Assembly: GCF_019049245.1 (NCBI RefSeq)
Contig: NZ_JAGMUK010000104.1
Coordinates: 62,001-126,000 of the forward strand
Direction: 5' to 3'
Length of the DNA: 64,000 bases
Origin: Streptomyces sp. AC555_RSS877
GTDB taxonomy: Bacteria; Actinomycetota; Actinomycetes; Streptomycetales; Streptomycetaceae
In this document: positions 18,831 through 28,200 of the stretch, in pieces
Numbering within the stretch: the stretch's first letter is position 1
How the letters are laid out: every line of letters starts with the position of its first letter
Position numbers and translations under genes: made by a program
Notes under the pieces: model-generated
Seen by the model: the letters and a program-made list of their open reading frames with translations, nothing else
The model's database searches: none
What the model was told of the DNA's origin: nothing

Positions 18831-19265
18831 TCAACCCGGCAGGGCGAGTTCGAACCACACCGTCTTGCCCGCGTCGTCGGGCCGGGTGCCCCAGCGGCGC
18901 GAGGAGTGGGCCACCAGTTGCAGGCCTCGGCCGCTCTCGTCCTCGGGCCGGGCGACCCGCTCGCGGGGCGGGTCCGGGAGCGGGTCGGAGACCTCCACCA
19001 GCAGGACGCCGTCAAGATGGGCGGGGCGCACCAGCCGTACGCCGATGGGGCCGGTCGCGTGCCGCAGGGAGTTCGTCACCAGCTCGCTGACCAGGAGCGC
19101 CGCGAGGTCCGCGAGGCTGTCGAGACCCCAGTCGCGCAGTTGCCCCCGGACGACGGCCCGAGCGCTGCGCACGGCGCCCGGGTCCGCCGGGAAGGTCCAC
19201 CCGGCGCACTCGCCTTCGGTGTCGATCACGCCGATCACATCCCGGCCTGCCAGCTCTCGCCCCAT
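18831..19265 (-). CDS. RsbW-like ATP-binding protein (anti-sigma regulatory kinase)
   Basis: 144-residue single-domain HATPase_c protein. N box LLVSELVTNSLRHA, D box VEVSDPLPD and G box DESGRGLQLVAHSSRRWG are all present, and it ends GKTVWFELALPG, almost identical to the end of the upstream phosphatase. It lies about 250 bp upstream of the phosphatase on the same strand. Such Streptomyces kinases bind anti-anti-sigma proteins or sigma factors. The start at 19265 (MGRELAGRD) fits the domain; the longer frame to 19334 is possible. Confidence 0.85.
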   Translation of the reverse strand: MGRELAGRDVIGVIDTEGECAGWTFPADPGAVRSARAVVRGQLRDWGLDSLADLAALLVSELVTNSLRHATGPIGVRLVRPAHLDGVLLVEVSDPLPDPPRERVARPEDESGRGLQLVAHSSRRWGTRPDDAGKTVWFELALPG

Positions 19266-19440
19266 GTCCGATTTCGTAGGGTTAATGGGCACATACCCGA
19301 TATCAAGCGGCCAGTACCGCCCACGAGGGCGCACTGTGGCACCAACGGCGTAAGGGAGATCAGCGCACGCCGGTCACGCACGACGTACGGCCGATGGGCG
19401 CGCCCCGGCCCCCGGCCCCCGCTCGCCCAGCCGTACGAGG

Positions 19441-19851
19441 TCAGCGCGTGCCGGCCTCGAGCCGGGTCGCCGCCTCGCGCACCGCCGCCACGTCCTGGTC
19501 CAGCCAGGGCACGTCCCAGATCTCGGCGGGAGCGAGCCAGCGGAGTTCGTCGTGGTCCTGGAGGGGCTTGGGGTCGTCGGAGCCGGGAAGAAGACGGGCC
19601 GTCCACACCTGGAGGACGTAGGGCGCCTTCAGCGGCCATTCGCCCGGGATCCGCTCGACGGGCTCGGTCCGGACGCCGAGTTCCTCACGCAGTTCGCGCA
19701 CGAGCGCCACCTCGGGCGCCTCGCCCGCCTCGACCTTGCCGCCGGGCAGTTCCCAGCGCCCGGCGAGTTCGGGGGGTGCGCTGCGGCGGGCGGCGAGGAG
19801 GCGGCCGCCGTCGAGCAGGGCGGCCCCCACCACCACGATCCGTTCCGTCAT
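19441..19851 (-). CDS. Nudix hydrolase, MutT-like (8-oxo-dGTPase candidate)
   Basis: 136 residues. The Nudix box is complete: G at the start of GKVEAGE and RELREELGV at its end, with all metal-binding Glu. The N-terminal MTERIVVVGAALLDGGRLLAA and WELPGGK match MutT proteins that remove oxidised nucleotides. ATG at 19851. It is a single gene, and the exact substrate cannot be told from sequence. Confidence 0.88.
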   Translation of the reverse strand: MTERIVVVGAALLDGGRLLAARRSAPPELAGRWELPGGKVEAGEAPEVALVRELREELGVRTEPVERIPGEWPLKAPYVLQVWTARLLPGSDDPKPLQDHDELRWLAPAEIWDVPWLDQDVAAVREAATRLEAGTR

Positions 19852-19896
19852 GCGCCGGAGCCTACGGGAGCGCAGGGGCCGACAGCACGGGAGGGC

Positions 19897-20088
19897 TCAG
19901 TCGGCCGAACTGGTTCCGTTCTGCCCGATCCGTTCGACCCAGTAGAGCTGTTTGTGGCCGCGGCCGTCGAGGCTGTCCGCGATCTTCTGCGCCTCGGCGC
20001 GGGTCGCGTACCTGCCCACGCGGTAGCGATTGCCGTTGTCGTCCTGCCGTATGACGAGCCAGGGAAGAGTGATAGTGCTGTCGTTCAT
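19897..20088 (-). CDS. Small SPOR-like domain protein
   Basis: 63 residues: TLPWLVIRQDDNGNRYRVGRYATRAEAQKIADSL has the strand-helix pattern of a half SPOR fold, including the GRYATRAEAQKIADSL helix that follows the first strands. It has no signal peptide, so it would act inside the cell. It lies 45 bp upstream of the Nudix gene on the same strand and may be co-transcribed. Small proteins of this type are common in Streptomyces and uncharacterised. Confidence 0.75.
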   Translation of the reverse strand: MNDSTITLPWLVIRQDDNGNRYRVGRYATRAEAQKIADSLDGRGHKQLYWVERIGQNGTSSAD

Positions 20089-20492
20089 CGCGCCTCACTG
20101 CTCCTTCCCGCCCCGGCCCGCCCGCTTCCCACCGACAACCTGCGCCGGGCCCCGCCCGCTAAGGAAACCGCAATCCGCATATGCCCGAGCCTACGCCCAA
20201 CCTTTACGCAGCGAACACGCCTTTTCACAAAGAGGTACGCAACCAGCCAGCACCGACCGGCGCACCAGGGGGCGCGCATCACAGAACGCGCCCTCCTTGC
20301 GCGTCGATGCATCCGGTCGGCGACGCGCCCCCGGCATCGGCGCCGACCTGCGAGAACGCTTGAATTCGAACGCCGCACGAAAGGGCGCCGGTCGGGGGTT
20401 CGCCGGCGGCAACTGCCAGGAGGGCGTGCGCCACTTCACATCCGGCCGCAGCGAGTCACCTCCGGGGCAGCAGAAGTCGGCCGGTATGCGCG
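20089..20492. other. Intergenic region, no gene seen
   Basis: About 400 bp between the SPOR-like gene start and the GntR stop. It is less GC-rich than its surroundings. A 7-bp stem (20270-20276 with 20287-20293) may help end the GntR transcript. No open frame has the genome's codon bias. Confidence 0.4.
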
Positions 20493-21245
20493 CTACTTCA
20501 CGGGAAGGTGATACGCGACCCGGTATCGGTCCGCCGGAATCACCACGTCGGCCGTCTCCACCGGGCGGCCCGAGGCGTAGTACGTGCGCTGGACGACGAG
20601 GACGACATGGCCGGGGACACCGCCGAGCGCGTGCAGTTCCTCGGCGAGGCCGGGGCGTGCGCCGACCTCCTCGGTGACGTTGTCGACGACCACGTCGATG
20701 GCGGCCATCCGCTCAACGACGCCCATGCCGCCGAGCGGGCCCTCCTCGGGCAGCATCACGGGCGTACGGCCGGTGACGGCGAGGGGCTCCCAGGAGGTGG
20801 AGAGCATCATCGCCTCGCCGGCCTCCCGGAAGACGTACTTCGTGCACATCACGCGGTCGCCGGGCCGGACGGCGAGCCGCTCGGCGACGGCACCGCTCGC
20901 CTCGGCCTGTTCGCTGCTCGACTCCCAGGTGCCGCGCGTCCCGCCGTCGGCCTGCTCCTGCCGGAAGGGGGTGGCCCCGCCTGCCGGGCGGTAGCCGGAG
21001 CGGGCGATGCTGCGGGGCACCGGACGCTCACGCACGTACGTCCCGGACCCGGAGCGGCCCTCGACCAGCCCTTCGGCCATCAACACCTTGCGCGCCTCCA
21101 GCGCGACGGTGTCCGAGACGCCGTACTCCTCGCGGATTCTGGCCTGGGACGGGAGGCGGGTGTGCGGTGGCAGCGAACCGTTGACGATCTTCTTGCGGAG
21201 ATCACCCGCGACACGCAAGTACGCCGGCTGCTCACCGAAAGTCAC
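20493..21245 (-). CDS. GntR-family regulator with UTRA ligand-binding domain (HutC type)
   Basis: 250 residues. The winged helix-turn-helix (about 8-72) shows PPHTRLPSQARIREEYGVSD and the wing GRSGSGTYVRE. The UTRA domain (about 95-245) ends YYASGRPVETADVVIPADRYRVAYHL, the usual HutC pattern for sensing small sugars or amino acids. GTG start with GGGAGC five bases upstream. It stands alone; the target is not evident, and the transporter or catabolic gene usually paired with this type is missing. Confidence 0.92.
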   Translation of the reverse strand: MTFGEQPAYLRVAGDLRKKIVNGSLPPHTRLPSQARIREEYGVSDTVALEARKVLMAEGLVEGRSGSGTYVRERPVPRSIARSGYRPAGGATPFRQEQADGGTRGTWESSSEQAEASGAVAERLAVRPGDRVMCTKYVFREAGEAMMLSTSWEPLAVTGRTPVMLPEEGPLGGMGVVERMAAIDVVVDNVTEEVGARPGLAEELHALGGVPGHVVLVVQRTYYASGRPVETADVVIPADRYRVAYHLPVK

Positions 21246-21392
21246 TGGCCGCTCCCATCAGGTTGTACAGACAGCAACAGCCTGGCAACCGTGGGTTGTG
21301 TCACGCAAGCAAAGGCCAGAGAATCACTCGATGTGATGACATGGGCCCCTGCAGGGCTTTACGCAGGCGCTTTCTCCCCGCTATGGCCACCG

Positions 21393-22610
21393 TCACACCT
21401 CCAGGCCGTCACCCGATCCCCCGACGTCTCCGTCCGTGCCGCCCTCCTCCTCGGCCGGCGGGGTGGTGGCCAGCCCCAGAGCCTTGCGTGCCGTGACCGA
21501 CAGACCAGGGTCCTCCAGCTCCAGGGCCTCGCCGTAGTGCAGGTAGAACGCGTCCACGTCGTCGGCCACGGCCGCCTTCGCCCACGGCGCCTGAAGGGCC
21601 TCCGCCTCCTTGGCGACGGCCTCGACCGGCTTCCGGGCGTCGGCGGGCCACGTGCGGCCGCGCAGCAGCCCGGTCTCCTCGGCGAGCGCGGACACGATGC
21701 GCGCGGCCCACTTCTTGTTCGCCTCCAGATCGTCCTCCGGAACGTCCGCGGGCACCGACTCCGCGGCCGCCTGCTGGACGTTGACCGCCTTCAGGTACGC
21801 GAGCTGGTCCGCGTCGAGCGTCGTCTCGTCGTTGCGCAGCGAGCCGCCGTCCATGGCCGCGTCACTGTCCGCGTTGCCGAACGCGCAGGTGATCTCGCGG
21901 TCGCCGAGGTTCCAGGTCTCCTGGGACGGCACCACGTAGTACACGTCCACGCCCTCCGGTACGGCCCAGGTGTCCATGGCGTAGGCGGAGCGGAGCTTGT
22001 AGCACTTGTCCTCGGCGGTGTCGGTGACCGAGGCGTCACCGGGGAAGTCGCCGTCCGGCAGCACGACGACCGCGAACACCTCGCCGTCGTGCGCGCCGGA
22101 GCAGGGCACCTCGTCGAGGTCGTACGTCGAACCCTCCAGGCCGCTCGCCGAGTTGAAGCACTCCCCCTTGGCCGGCGAACTGCTGCGCGCGGCTTCCTTG
22201 AACCCGTCCCAGAAGTCCGACACACCGTTCGTGGCGAGCACCAGCACCCACAGGGCGAGCCCGAGGGACGACAGCACCGACCCGATGACGGCCATGGCCT
22301 TCCCGCGCTCGCCCTTCTTCCTGATCTGCCCCAGCGCGATCAGCCCCAGGACCAGTCCCACGGCCGGCAGGCAGCACAGGACGCCGAGGACGAGGGAGGC
22401 GATGGCGAGCCCGTTGACCGGCGCCGGCTGGTTGAACGGGCTGTAGCCCTGACCCCAGCCCTGGTAGGGAGACGGGGGGTAGGGGCCGTAGGCGGGCTGC
22501 CCGTACGGTCCCTGCGGGGACGGCGGAGGCGGTGGCGGGTACTGGCCCTGCGGGTACGGCCCTTGGGGTTCCTGAGGCTGGTAGGGCCCAGGGGGCGGGG
22601 GTATGGACAC
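21393..22610 (-). CDS. DUF4190 membrane protein with septum-formation-like extracellular domain
   Basis: 405 residues. Residues 1-60 are a Pro/Gly/Tyr/Gln-rich low-complexity tail (PQGPYPQGQYPPPPP type). Two membrane helices of a DUF4190 domain follow (about 68-95 and 108-133), then an outer domain with paired Cys (KGECFNS, DEVPCSGAHDGEVFA, DKCYKL, EITCAFG) like the Septum_form domain. The C-terminus is helical and acidic. GTG at 22610 has GAGGAAG ten bases upstream. Proteins with this plan occur as several paralogues per Streptomyces genome; the role in division is inferred from the domain name only. Confidence 0.82.
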   Translation of the reverse strand: MSIPPPPGPYQPQEPQGPYPQGQYPPPPPPSPQGPYGQPAYGPYPPSPYQGWGQGYSPFNQPAPVNGLAIASLVLGVLCCLPAVGLVLGLIALGQIRKKGERGKAMAVIGSVLSSLGLALWVLVLATNGVSDFWDGFKEAARSSSPAKGECFNSASGLEGSTYDLDEVPCSGAHDGEVFAVVVLPDGDFPGDASVTDTAEDKCYKLRSAYAMDTWAVPEGVDVYYVVPSQETWNLGDREITCAFGNADSDAAMDGGSLRNDETTLDADQLAYLKAVNVQQAAAESVPADVPEDDLEANKKWAARIVSALAEETGLLRGRTWPADARKPVEAVAKEAEALQAPWAKAAVADDVDAFYLHYGEALELEDPGLSVTARKALGLATTPPAEEEGGTDGDVGGSGDGLEV

Positions 22611-22936
22611 GAGTACCGTGCTTCCTCGTTCGGGCGGCGGGGCCGGGGCGATGACCGTGGGGAACTGACGTACGACAGAGCGCATGGTAAGCGCGGGGCT
22701 CAGGGGGGCGGAACGCCGGTCACGCATACGACGATTCGGACGGCGAACGGGCCGACCGCGAGGTGGGCGGCGGCCGCGAGGGGCGGGACCGTGTTCTCCG
22801 CGCCCGGCGTCTGGCCACTGCCGGCCCTTCTGGCCGACGGAGCGGCGGGGGCGGCGCGCGAGGAACTGGCGGCGGCGATCGGCTTCACGCGGCCGGCGCA
22901 CCGGTCGCCGACTTGCCTGCCAGGAAGTCGAGGATA

Positions 22937-22955
22937 ACTTTCCTGATGGGAAAGT
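22937..22955. promoter_or_regulatory. Candidate operator upstream of the membrane protein/winged-helix operon
   Basis: Perfect dyad ACTTTCC-N5-GGAAAGT, 29 bp upstream of the GTG at 22984. AT-rich against its GC-rich surroundings. The likely ligand is the winged-helix protein encoded two genes downstream. Confidence 0.6.
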
Positions 22956-22983
22956 AAGACGCCGGACCGGAGGGCGAGGGGAC

Positions 22984-23517
22984 GTGAGCTCACCGATGGA
23001 TGCCGAACAGGCATGGAGAGACCTGCAGCGCATCCGAGTGCCGCAGGAGCGGGTGTACGACGAGGTCGAGCGGTCCGCCGCGGGCGGCTCGGGAGCCCTG
23101 TGGACCACGGCCGCGCTCATGTGGCTCTTCCTGGCCGGTCTGGGCCTGGACCTGCCCGGTCGGGGCGTGGGGCTGGTCATCGTCGCGTATGTCGCGCTGC
23201 TGGGCGTGCTGGCCGTACTGCACAACCGTCGCAGCCGGGTGCGTCTGCACCACACCCTGTGCACCTGGCGGATGTTCGCCACCTTCGTCGCGGGTGCGGT
23301 GGTGACCGGCGGGACGACCCTGCTGTCCGGCCGTCTGGCCGACTCCCTGGAGCCGATGTCCGCCAGCCTGATCCAGGCCACGGTCTCGGCAACGGTGTTC
23401 GTGCTGTTCGTCGGGCCGACGAGCCGCTGGGCGGCCGGGTCGGCTCGGGACCGTGGCACACAGACGGCAGGCACGGGAACGGGCAGGGGAACAGCGGACG
23501 CGGGGGCAGGCCGATGA
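22984..23517 (+). CDS. Four-helix membrane protein of a regulator-linked operon
   Basis: 177 residues with four hydrophobic segments (about 37-58, 61-79, 97-117, 127-148) and a Gly/Thr/Arg-rich tail. GTG at 22984 with a GGGCGAGGGGAC ribosome site; ATG at 22996 is an alternative. Its stop overlaps the next start (ATGA). Gene order membrane protein, small winged-helix regulator, ABC ATPase recurs in Streptomyces, where the three would form a self-regulated export system; this is inference. Because the ATPase here is broken, this gene may have lost its partner. Confidence 0.75.
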   Translation: MSSPMDAEQAWRDLQRIRVPQERVYDEVERSAAGGSGALWTTAALMWLFLAGLGLDLPGRGVGLVIVAYVALLGVLAVLHNRRSRVRLHHTLCTWRMFATFVAGAVVTGGTTLLSGRLADSLEPMSASLIQATVSATVFVLFVGPTSRWAAGSARDRGTQTAGTGTGRGTADAGAGR

Positions 23518-23864
23518 GCATCCCCGCCGGTTTCGACGAACTGATCCACCCCGCCACCCGGCTGTCGGTGGTCGCGCTGCTCGCCGCCACCGAATGGGCG
23601 GACTTCGCGTTCGTCCGCGACAGTCTCTCGCTCAGCGACTCCGCGCTCTCCAAACAGCTGCACACCCTGGAGGAGGCCGGCTATCTGGAGCTCCACAAGG
23701 AGGGCGGCGGCCGCAAGCGGCGCACACGGGTACGGCTGACGGACCACGGCCGCACCGCCTTCGAGGGGCACGTCGCGGCACTCCGGGCGATCGTCGAGGG
23801 CGCCGGCCCTGCGGTGGCCGAAACACCGCCACCACTGCGACACGAATCGGGAGCAGGACGATGA
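23514..23864 (+). CDS. Winged-helix transcriptional regulator (HTH_34/MarR-like)
   Basis: 116 residues. Helix-turn-helix in FVRDSLSLSDSALSKQLHTLEEAGYLEL, basic wing GGGRKRRTRVRLTDHGRTAF and a short C-terminal helix. This small class usually represses its own operon. It overlaps both neighbours by four bases. The dyad at 22937-22955 is the probable binding site. Confidence 0.87.
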   Translation: MSIPAGFDELIHPATRLSVVALLAATEWADFAFVRDSLSLSDSALSKQLHTLEEAGYLELHKEGGGRKRRTRVRLTDHGRTAFEGHVAALRAIVEGAGPAVAETPPPLRHESGAGR

Positions 23865-24557
23865 CGCCGGAGCACCCACCCGCCCGGCCCGTCGTCCACG
23901 CGCGCGACGTGACGATGGCGTACGGCGACGTCGGCGTCCTCCACGGCGTCGACCTGGACATCCACCGCGGCGAGGTCTTCGCGCTCCTCGGACCCAACGG
24001 CGCCGGGAAGACCACCACGGTCGAGATCCTGGAGGGCTTCCGGCGGCGTTCCGCCGGTGAGGTGAGCGTCCTCGGTACGGACCCGGAGCGGGGCGACGAC
24101 GCCTGGCGCGGCCGGGTCGGACTGGTCCTGCAGTCCTGGCGCGACCACCGCCGCAGCGGGTCGCCGAGCTGCTGACGCACTTCGCGACGTACTACCCCGA
24201 CCCGCGCGACCCGGCCGAACTGCTGGCCCTGGTCGGCCTCACCGACCAGGCCGGCCGGCGGGTGGCCCGGCTGTCCGGTGGGTGAACCGGCTGTCCGGCG
24301 GGTGGACCGGCTGTCCGGCGGCCAGCGCCGGCGGCTCGACGTCGCGCTCGGCATCGTCGGCCGCCCCGAACTCCTCTTCCTGGACGAGCCGACCACCGGC
24401 TTCGACCCTCAGGCACGGCACGAGTTCCACGTCCTGGTCGAACGGCTGGCCCGCGACGAGAACGTCACCGTCCTGCTCACCACCCACGACCTGGTGGAGG
24501 CCGAGCGGCTCGCCGACCGGATCGCCATGCTGGTCGGCGGCCGGATCCGGGCCTGCA
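23861..24557 (+). pseudogene. ABC transporter ATP-binding protein, frameshifted and truncated
   Basis: Begins intact in frame (MTPEHPPARPVVHARDVTMAYG; Walker A LLGPNGAGKTTT at about 43-54) and runs to VLQSWRDHRR near 24150. There a one-base loss shifts the frame and the ORF stops at 24174. The family sequence continues in the next frame (RVAELLTHFATYYPDP) to the signature RLSGG at about 24268, then stops at 24283. The signature segment is present three times with a 20-bp period; after the third copy the original frame resumes (RLSGGQRRRLDVALG, Walker B LLFLDEPTTGFDPQA, TTHDLVEAERLADR). Homology ends at about 24557, where unrelated inverted DNA begins. The two lesions cancel in frame, but stops lie between them. 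Confidence 0.88.
24267..24320 (+). repeat. 20-bp tandem triplication inside the ABC signature motif
   Basis: Copies begin at 24267, 24287 and 24307 with core CCGGCTGTCCGGYGGGTG. Two extra copies add 40 bp, shifting the frame by one. Confidence 0.85.
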
Positions 24558-24710
24558 CGGGATTGCCCTCCACGATGGCCTCCTGCCCGACAAGGCCGAA
24601 CCCCTCGGCGCGCAACGGCATGATGACGAGGCTCGCCCGGCCGAGGTCGTCCGCGAGTCGCTCCTCGTCCGTGGTGTACAGCCGCGGCACGCTGGTTCTG
24701 GCGGGCATCA
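24556..24710 (-). pseudogene. Glycosyltransferase fragment (inverted remnant)
   Basis: The minus strand encodes VPRLYTTDEERLADDLGRAS then LVIMPLRAEGFGLVGQEAIV, the C-terminal donor-binding segment of GT-B group-1 glycosyltransferases (EGFGLVxxEAI). Nothing recognisable continues on either side. At 24556 it abuts the truncated ABC gene of the other strand. It is a rearrangement remnant, not a gene. Confidence 0.65.
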
Positions 24711-24827
24711 GCGCGGGGCCTGCGGAACTCTCCCCACCAGCCCCCATAGTGGGCATCGAACCAGCCGATGAGAGCACGTGCCTTCTGCACACCTGCTGCA
24801 TGGTCGGCGGGCTCGGCATCGCGGCCG

Positions 24828-24965
24828 CGGTTGAGTGAGCCCCAGTTCGCCCTGTTGGAGGCGGAGCAGGCCCGGAGGCGGGTCGTACATGGCTGCCCCG
24901 TCCAGCGGTGGACACTGGCGAGAATCCAGAGCGTGATCGGGCGGCGCTTCCGCACGAGAAGACCT
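24828..24965 (+). mobile_element. IS630-family transposase N-terminal remnant
   Basis: RLSEPQFALLEAEQARRR followed by VVHG and QRWTLARIQSVIGRRF matches the first helix-turn-helix of IS630-type transposases (typically LEAEL..GPxAHGW..QRWTLARI..LI.RRF). No catalytic DDE domain follows. Family call is from memory of the motif. Confidence 0.6.
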
Positions 24966-25041
24966 CCTTCACCGGCCGCGAGAGGGCTGGAGCGAGATCT
25001 CCGAGACTGCTTCGCGAACCGGTCGCGGCCTGGCACGAGCG

Positions 25042-25083
25042 AACTCGTTCAGTGACCGGGCACGCGCGGTCACTGAACGAGTT
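25042..25083. repeat. Perfect 17-bp inverted repeat
   Basis: Arm 25042-25058 is the exact reverse complement of 25067-25083, with an 8-base spacer. It lies between the IS630 remnant and the end of the glycosidase gene. It may be a leftover element end or a bidirectional terminator; no T-run follows. Confidence 0.6.
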
Positions 25084-25140
25084 TGACTGCAACTCTCCGG
25101 AGCTGCGATACGGTTGCGGGCCTCCGGCCACCTCCGGCCC

Positions 25141-25178
25141 CCTCCGGCGTCACCGCTGCCGTACGCCGACGCCGGAGG
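25141..25178 (-). terminator. Probable terminator of the sugar-utilisation operon
   Basis: 11-bp perfect stem (25141-25151 with 25168-25178), 16-base loop, 24 bp past the stop of the last operon gene on the minus strand. No clear T-run, as is common in Streptomyces. Confidence 0.6.
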
Positions 25179-25201
25179 TAGGGACGGGAGCCGCCGTCAG
25201 C

Positions 25202-28200
25202 TCAGTCCTTGCCGGTGAGCCTCCAGATCTGGTTTTTCTTGGTGGTCAGGGCGCTTGCCGCGTCGCATGCCCACTGGTGGACGAGGGCGCCGGGTGCGGT
25301 GGAGATGGTGCTGACGTCGACGCACTTGCTGCTGTGCACGGCGACGAGCTGGTGGTCGTGGCTGTTGCCGAGCGCGGTCACCGCCCTCAGCTTGTACCGC
25401 TGGTTGTTGCCGCCGTTGCAGGTCCACTGCTCGACGATGGCGCCATCGGCCGTCGAGGCATTGGCGACGTCCAGGCACTTGCCGCTGAAATGGTTGACGA
25501 CGGTGTAGGTGTCGGTCGTGCCGGTGACGCGGTGGAAGTCGAAGATCTGCTCCTGTCCGCTTCCGCAGGTGTTCTGCTGGTACTGGGTGCCGTTGGCGGT
25601 GGACTGGCCGGGGTCTTCGAGGCAGAGCCCGCTGTGCTGGGCCACTGCCGTGGAGGAGAAGCCGGCCGGGGCACCGATGTGCAGGCTCGCGGGTGCGAAG
25701 GAGACCTGGTCGAGGTGGGGCGCGGAGCTGGAGCGCATGGGCTGTCCGATGTCGCTGCCGCCGCCGGAGTAGACCACGCCGATGGTGGTGCCGTCCCAGT
25801 TGTAGAGCTGCGAGGCGGTGAACTTGACGGTGTTGGCGCCCTTGGTGAGGGTGACGGGGACGGTGTGGTTCTGGAACTGGTTCCAGTGCAGGGTGCTGGC
25901 GAAGTTGACGCGGGTGGGGCTGCCGCCGTTGACGCTGACGTCGGCGTGCTCGGCGTACAGGTCGGGGTTGTAGTGGTTGGAGGGCAGTTCCTCGGCGTTG
26001 GCGTAGCGCATCGTCATGGCGTAGGTGCCGGCCGAGGGCGCGTCGACGTCGAGGGTGAGGGAGTTGGCGGTTCCGTCGCCGATGCCCTTGACCACGCCGC
26101 CGTTGGCCTGGCTGTAGGTGGTGTCGACGGCCGCGGTGCCGGTGAGGGTGCCGTTCTCGGCCTGGTAGGTGACGACGTTGCCGGTGGTGACGGCGGACGT
26201 GGCGCTGAACGGGGTGACGGCCAGGTCGTCCAGGGAGAGGGTGCCGCCGGCGCCGGTCACTTTGACCTTGTTGATGCCGCCGCTCAGGTGCACGCGGTTG
26301 GTGGAGGTGGACCAGGCGCCGGTCGTCGCGCCGGAGAGGGTCTGGTCGACGGCGGCCTTGCCGTTGACGGTGAGGTCGGCCTGGCCGGTGCCCCGGTAGC
26401 GGGCCGTCAGGTCCGCGTACCCGTCCCGCGCGGAGTAGACCCAGAACGTGGCGGACTTGCCGGAGGTGAGGTTTACCGCGCCCGCGCCGGACTGGCCCTG
26501 GGCGGTGTAGGTGGCGGTCCCGCTGTCGGAGAGGTTGGCCTGCTCGGCCTCGTAGAGCGTGGTGCCCTGGACGTCGGCGTCCTTGTACCGGAGGTCGATC
26601 TTGTCGACGATGGCGTCGCCGTTGGTCTTCGCGCCGTTGTCGCCGGTGGTGGCCAGGGTGATGGTGTGGCTGCCCGCGGTGAGGTGCACGGTGGCGTCAC
26701 CGTGTCCCCACACCACCCACTGGAAGCCCACCGGTAGGTCGATCCTGGTCGAGGCGCCGCCGTCGACCCGGGCGTACACGTCCGTCGGGCCCTTGACGTC
26801 GGCGTCCTTGGCGTAGCTGTTGCCGAACACCGACAGGTCGTAGTCGCCGGTGGTGGGAACGTCGACGGGGAAGGAGATCACCGTGGTCGAGCCCGTACGC
26901 AGGCCGCCGACGTCCTTGGTGCCCGAGGTGGCGAACTTGTCGACCTTGCCGGTGGTGCCCTCGGTGTTGATGTTGTAGCCGCTGCCGCTGAGCGTTGCGT
27001 TCTCCGCCTCGTACGTGGCTGTCCAGGTGCTGTCGGAGGCGGTGGCGCTGCCGGTGCCGCCCGGGGAGACGATCACCTGGTACGCGGACATCGCGTCGAG
27101 GGTGACGGGGACGGTGACCGAGCCGTCCGAGCCCACGGCGACGTCGGCGTCGGAGAGCCGGGTCGGGGTGGCCGCCGCGCCGAGGTAGCCGCTGTAGCGG
27201 TCCTGGAAGACGCTGACGTGCACGGTGCTGCCGAAGACGGCGGGATCGATGTTCTTGATGACCGTGTCGGAGGCGCCGCTGGTGCCGCCCCCGGCGAGGA
27301 TGACGCGGGCCTGCTTCTTGGCCGTGTCCAGGCTCGCCAGTCCCTGGAGCGTGTACGCGGCGTTGTTCTCGGTGCTGGTGACCTTGACGGTGTTGCCGCT
27401 CATGGAGCTGTACCAGTTGTACAGCCACCACTGGGCGTTGGGGGTGTTCTGGGCCGCGGCGGAGTCGCCGAGGTTGCCGTTGATGTTCCAGTACGGCAGG
27501 TTGCCGTCGATCTTCTCGTCCTCGATGGCCGAGATCCACTGCACCATCTGGCCGGGGTCCGTCAGGTGGTAGCGGTGGGCGTACTCGTTGAGGTTGACGG
27601 TGATCGGGGAGGTGATGCCGGCGGCGGTCTCCACCGCGCGGTAGGAGTCGACGGTGCTGCGGACGTCCGCCGGGCTGCCCAGGGTGTGCCAGGTGACCAC
27701 GTCGGGCAGGCAGTTGTTGGCCTTGCAGTAGCTGAGGAAGCCGCTGAGGGAGGAGGAGGTGTAGCTGGAGGTGTTGGGCCCTGCCAGCCGTGCCTGGGGC
27801 CAGATGCCCTTGATGAAGTTGTAGGTCTGGCGCCACTCGGCGTTGAAGTTGGCGAGCGCGGTGGCGTTGGTGCGCATGCCGCTGAACCAGTTCAGGTCGG
27901 GCTCGTTGTAGGGCACGAAGACGATGTGGCTCGCGTGGGGGCTGGCCATCGCCTGCTCGACCTGGGTCTTCATGGTCGCCTGGTACGCCGAGTAGCTCGC
28001 GCGCTCGTAGTTGGCCCGGTAGACGTCCGTCATGTAGATGAAGACGTCCCCGCCGCCGCTGTCCACGAACGGCTCGGCGATCTCCAGGGCGTCCGAGCCG
28101 GGGTGCTGCTGCCCGTCCTGGTACTTGGTGTTGGTGGTCTGCACCCCCATCCCCTCGATGAGGTTGTTGGTCGGCACGTCCGGGCCGTACAGGCCGTACA

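Noticed and set aside
24278..24838. 186-codon frame annotated as a stand-alone ABC ATPase
   Set aside because: It lacks Walker A, begins inside the triplicated signature and ends in unrelated inverted DNA; it is the 3' part of a broken gene.
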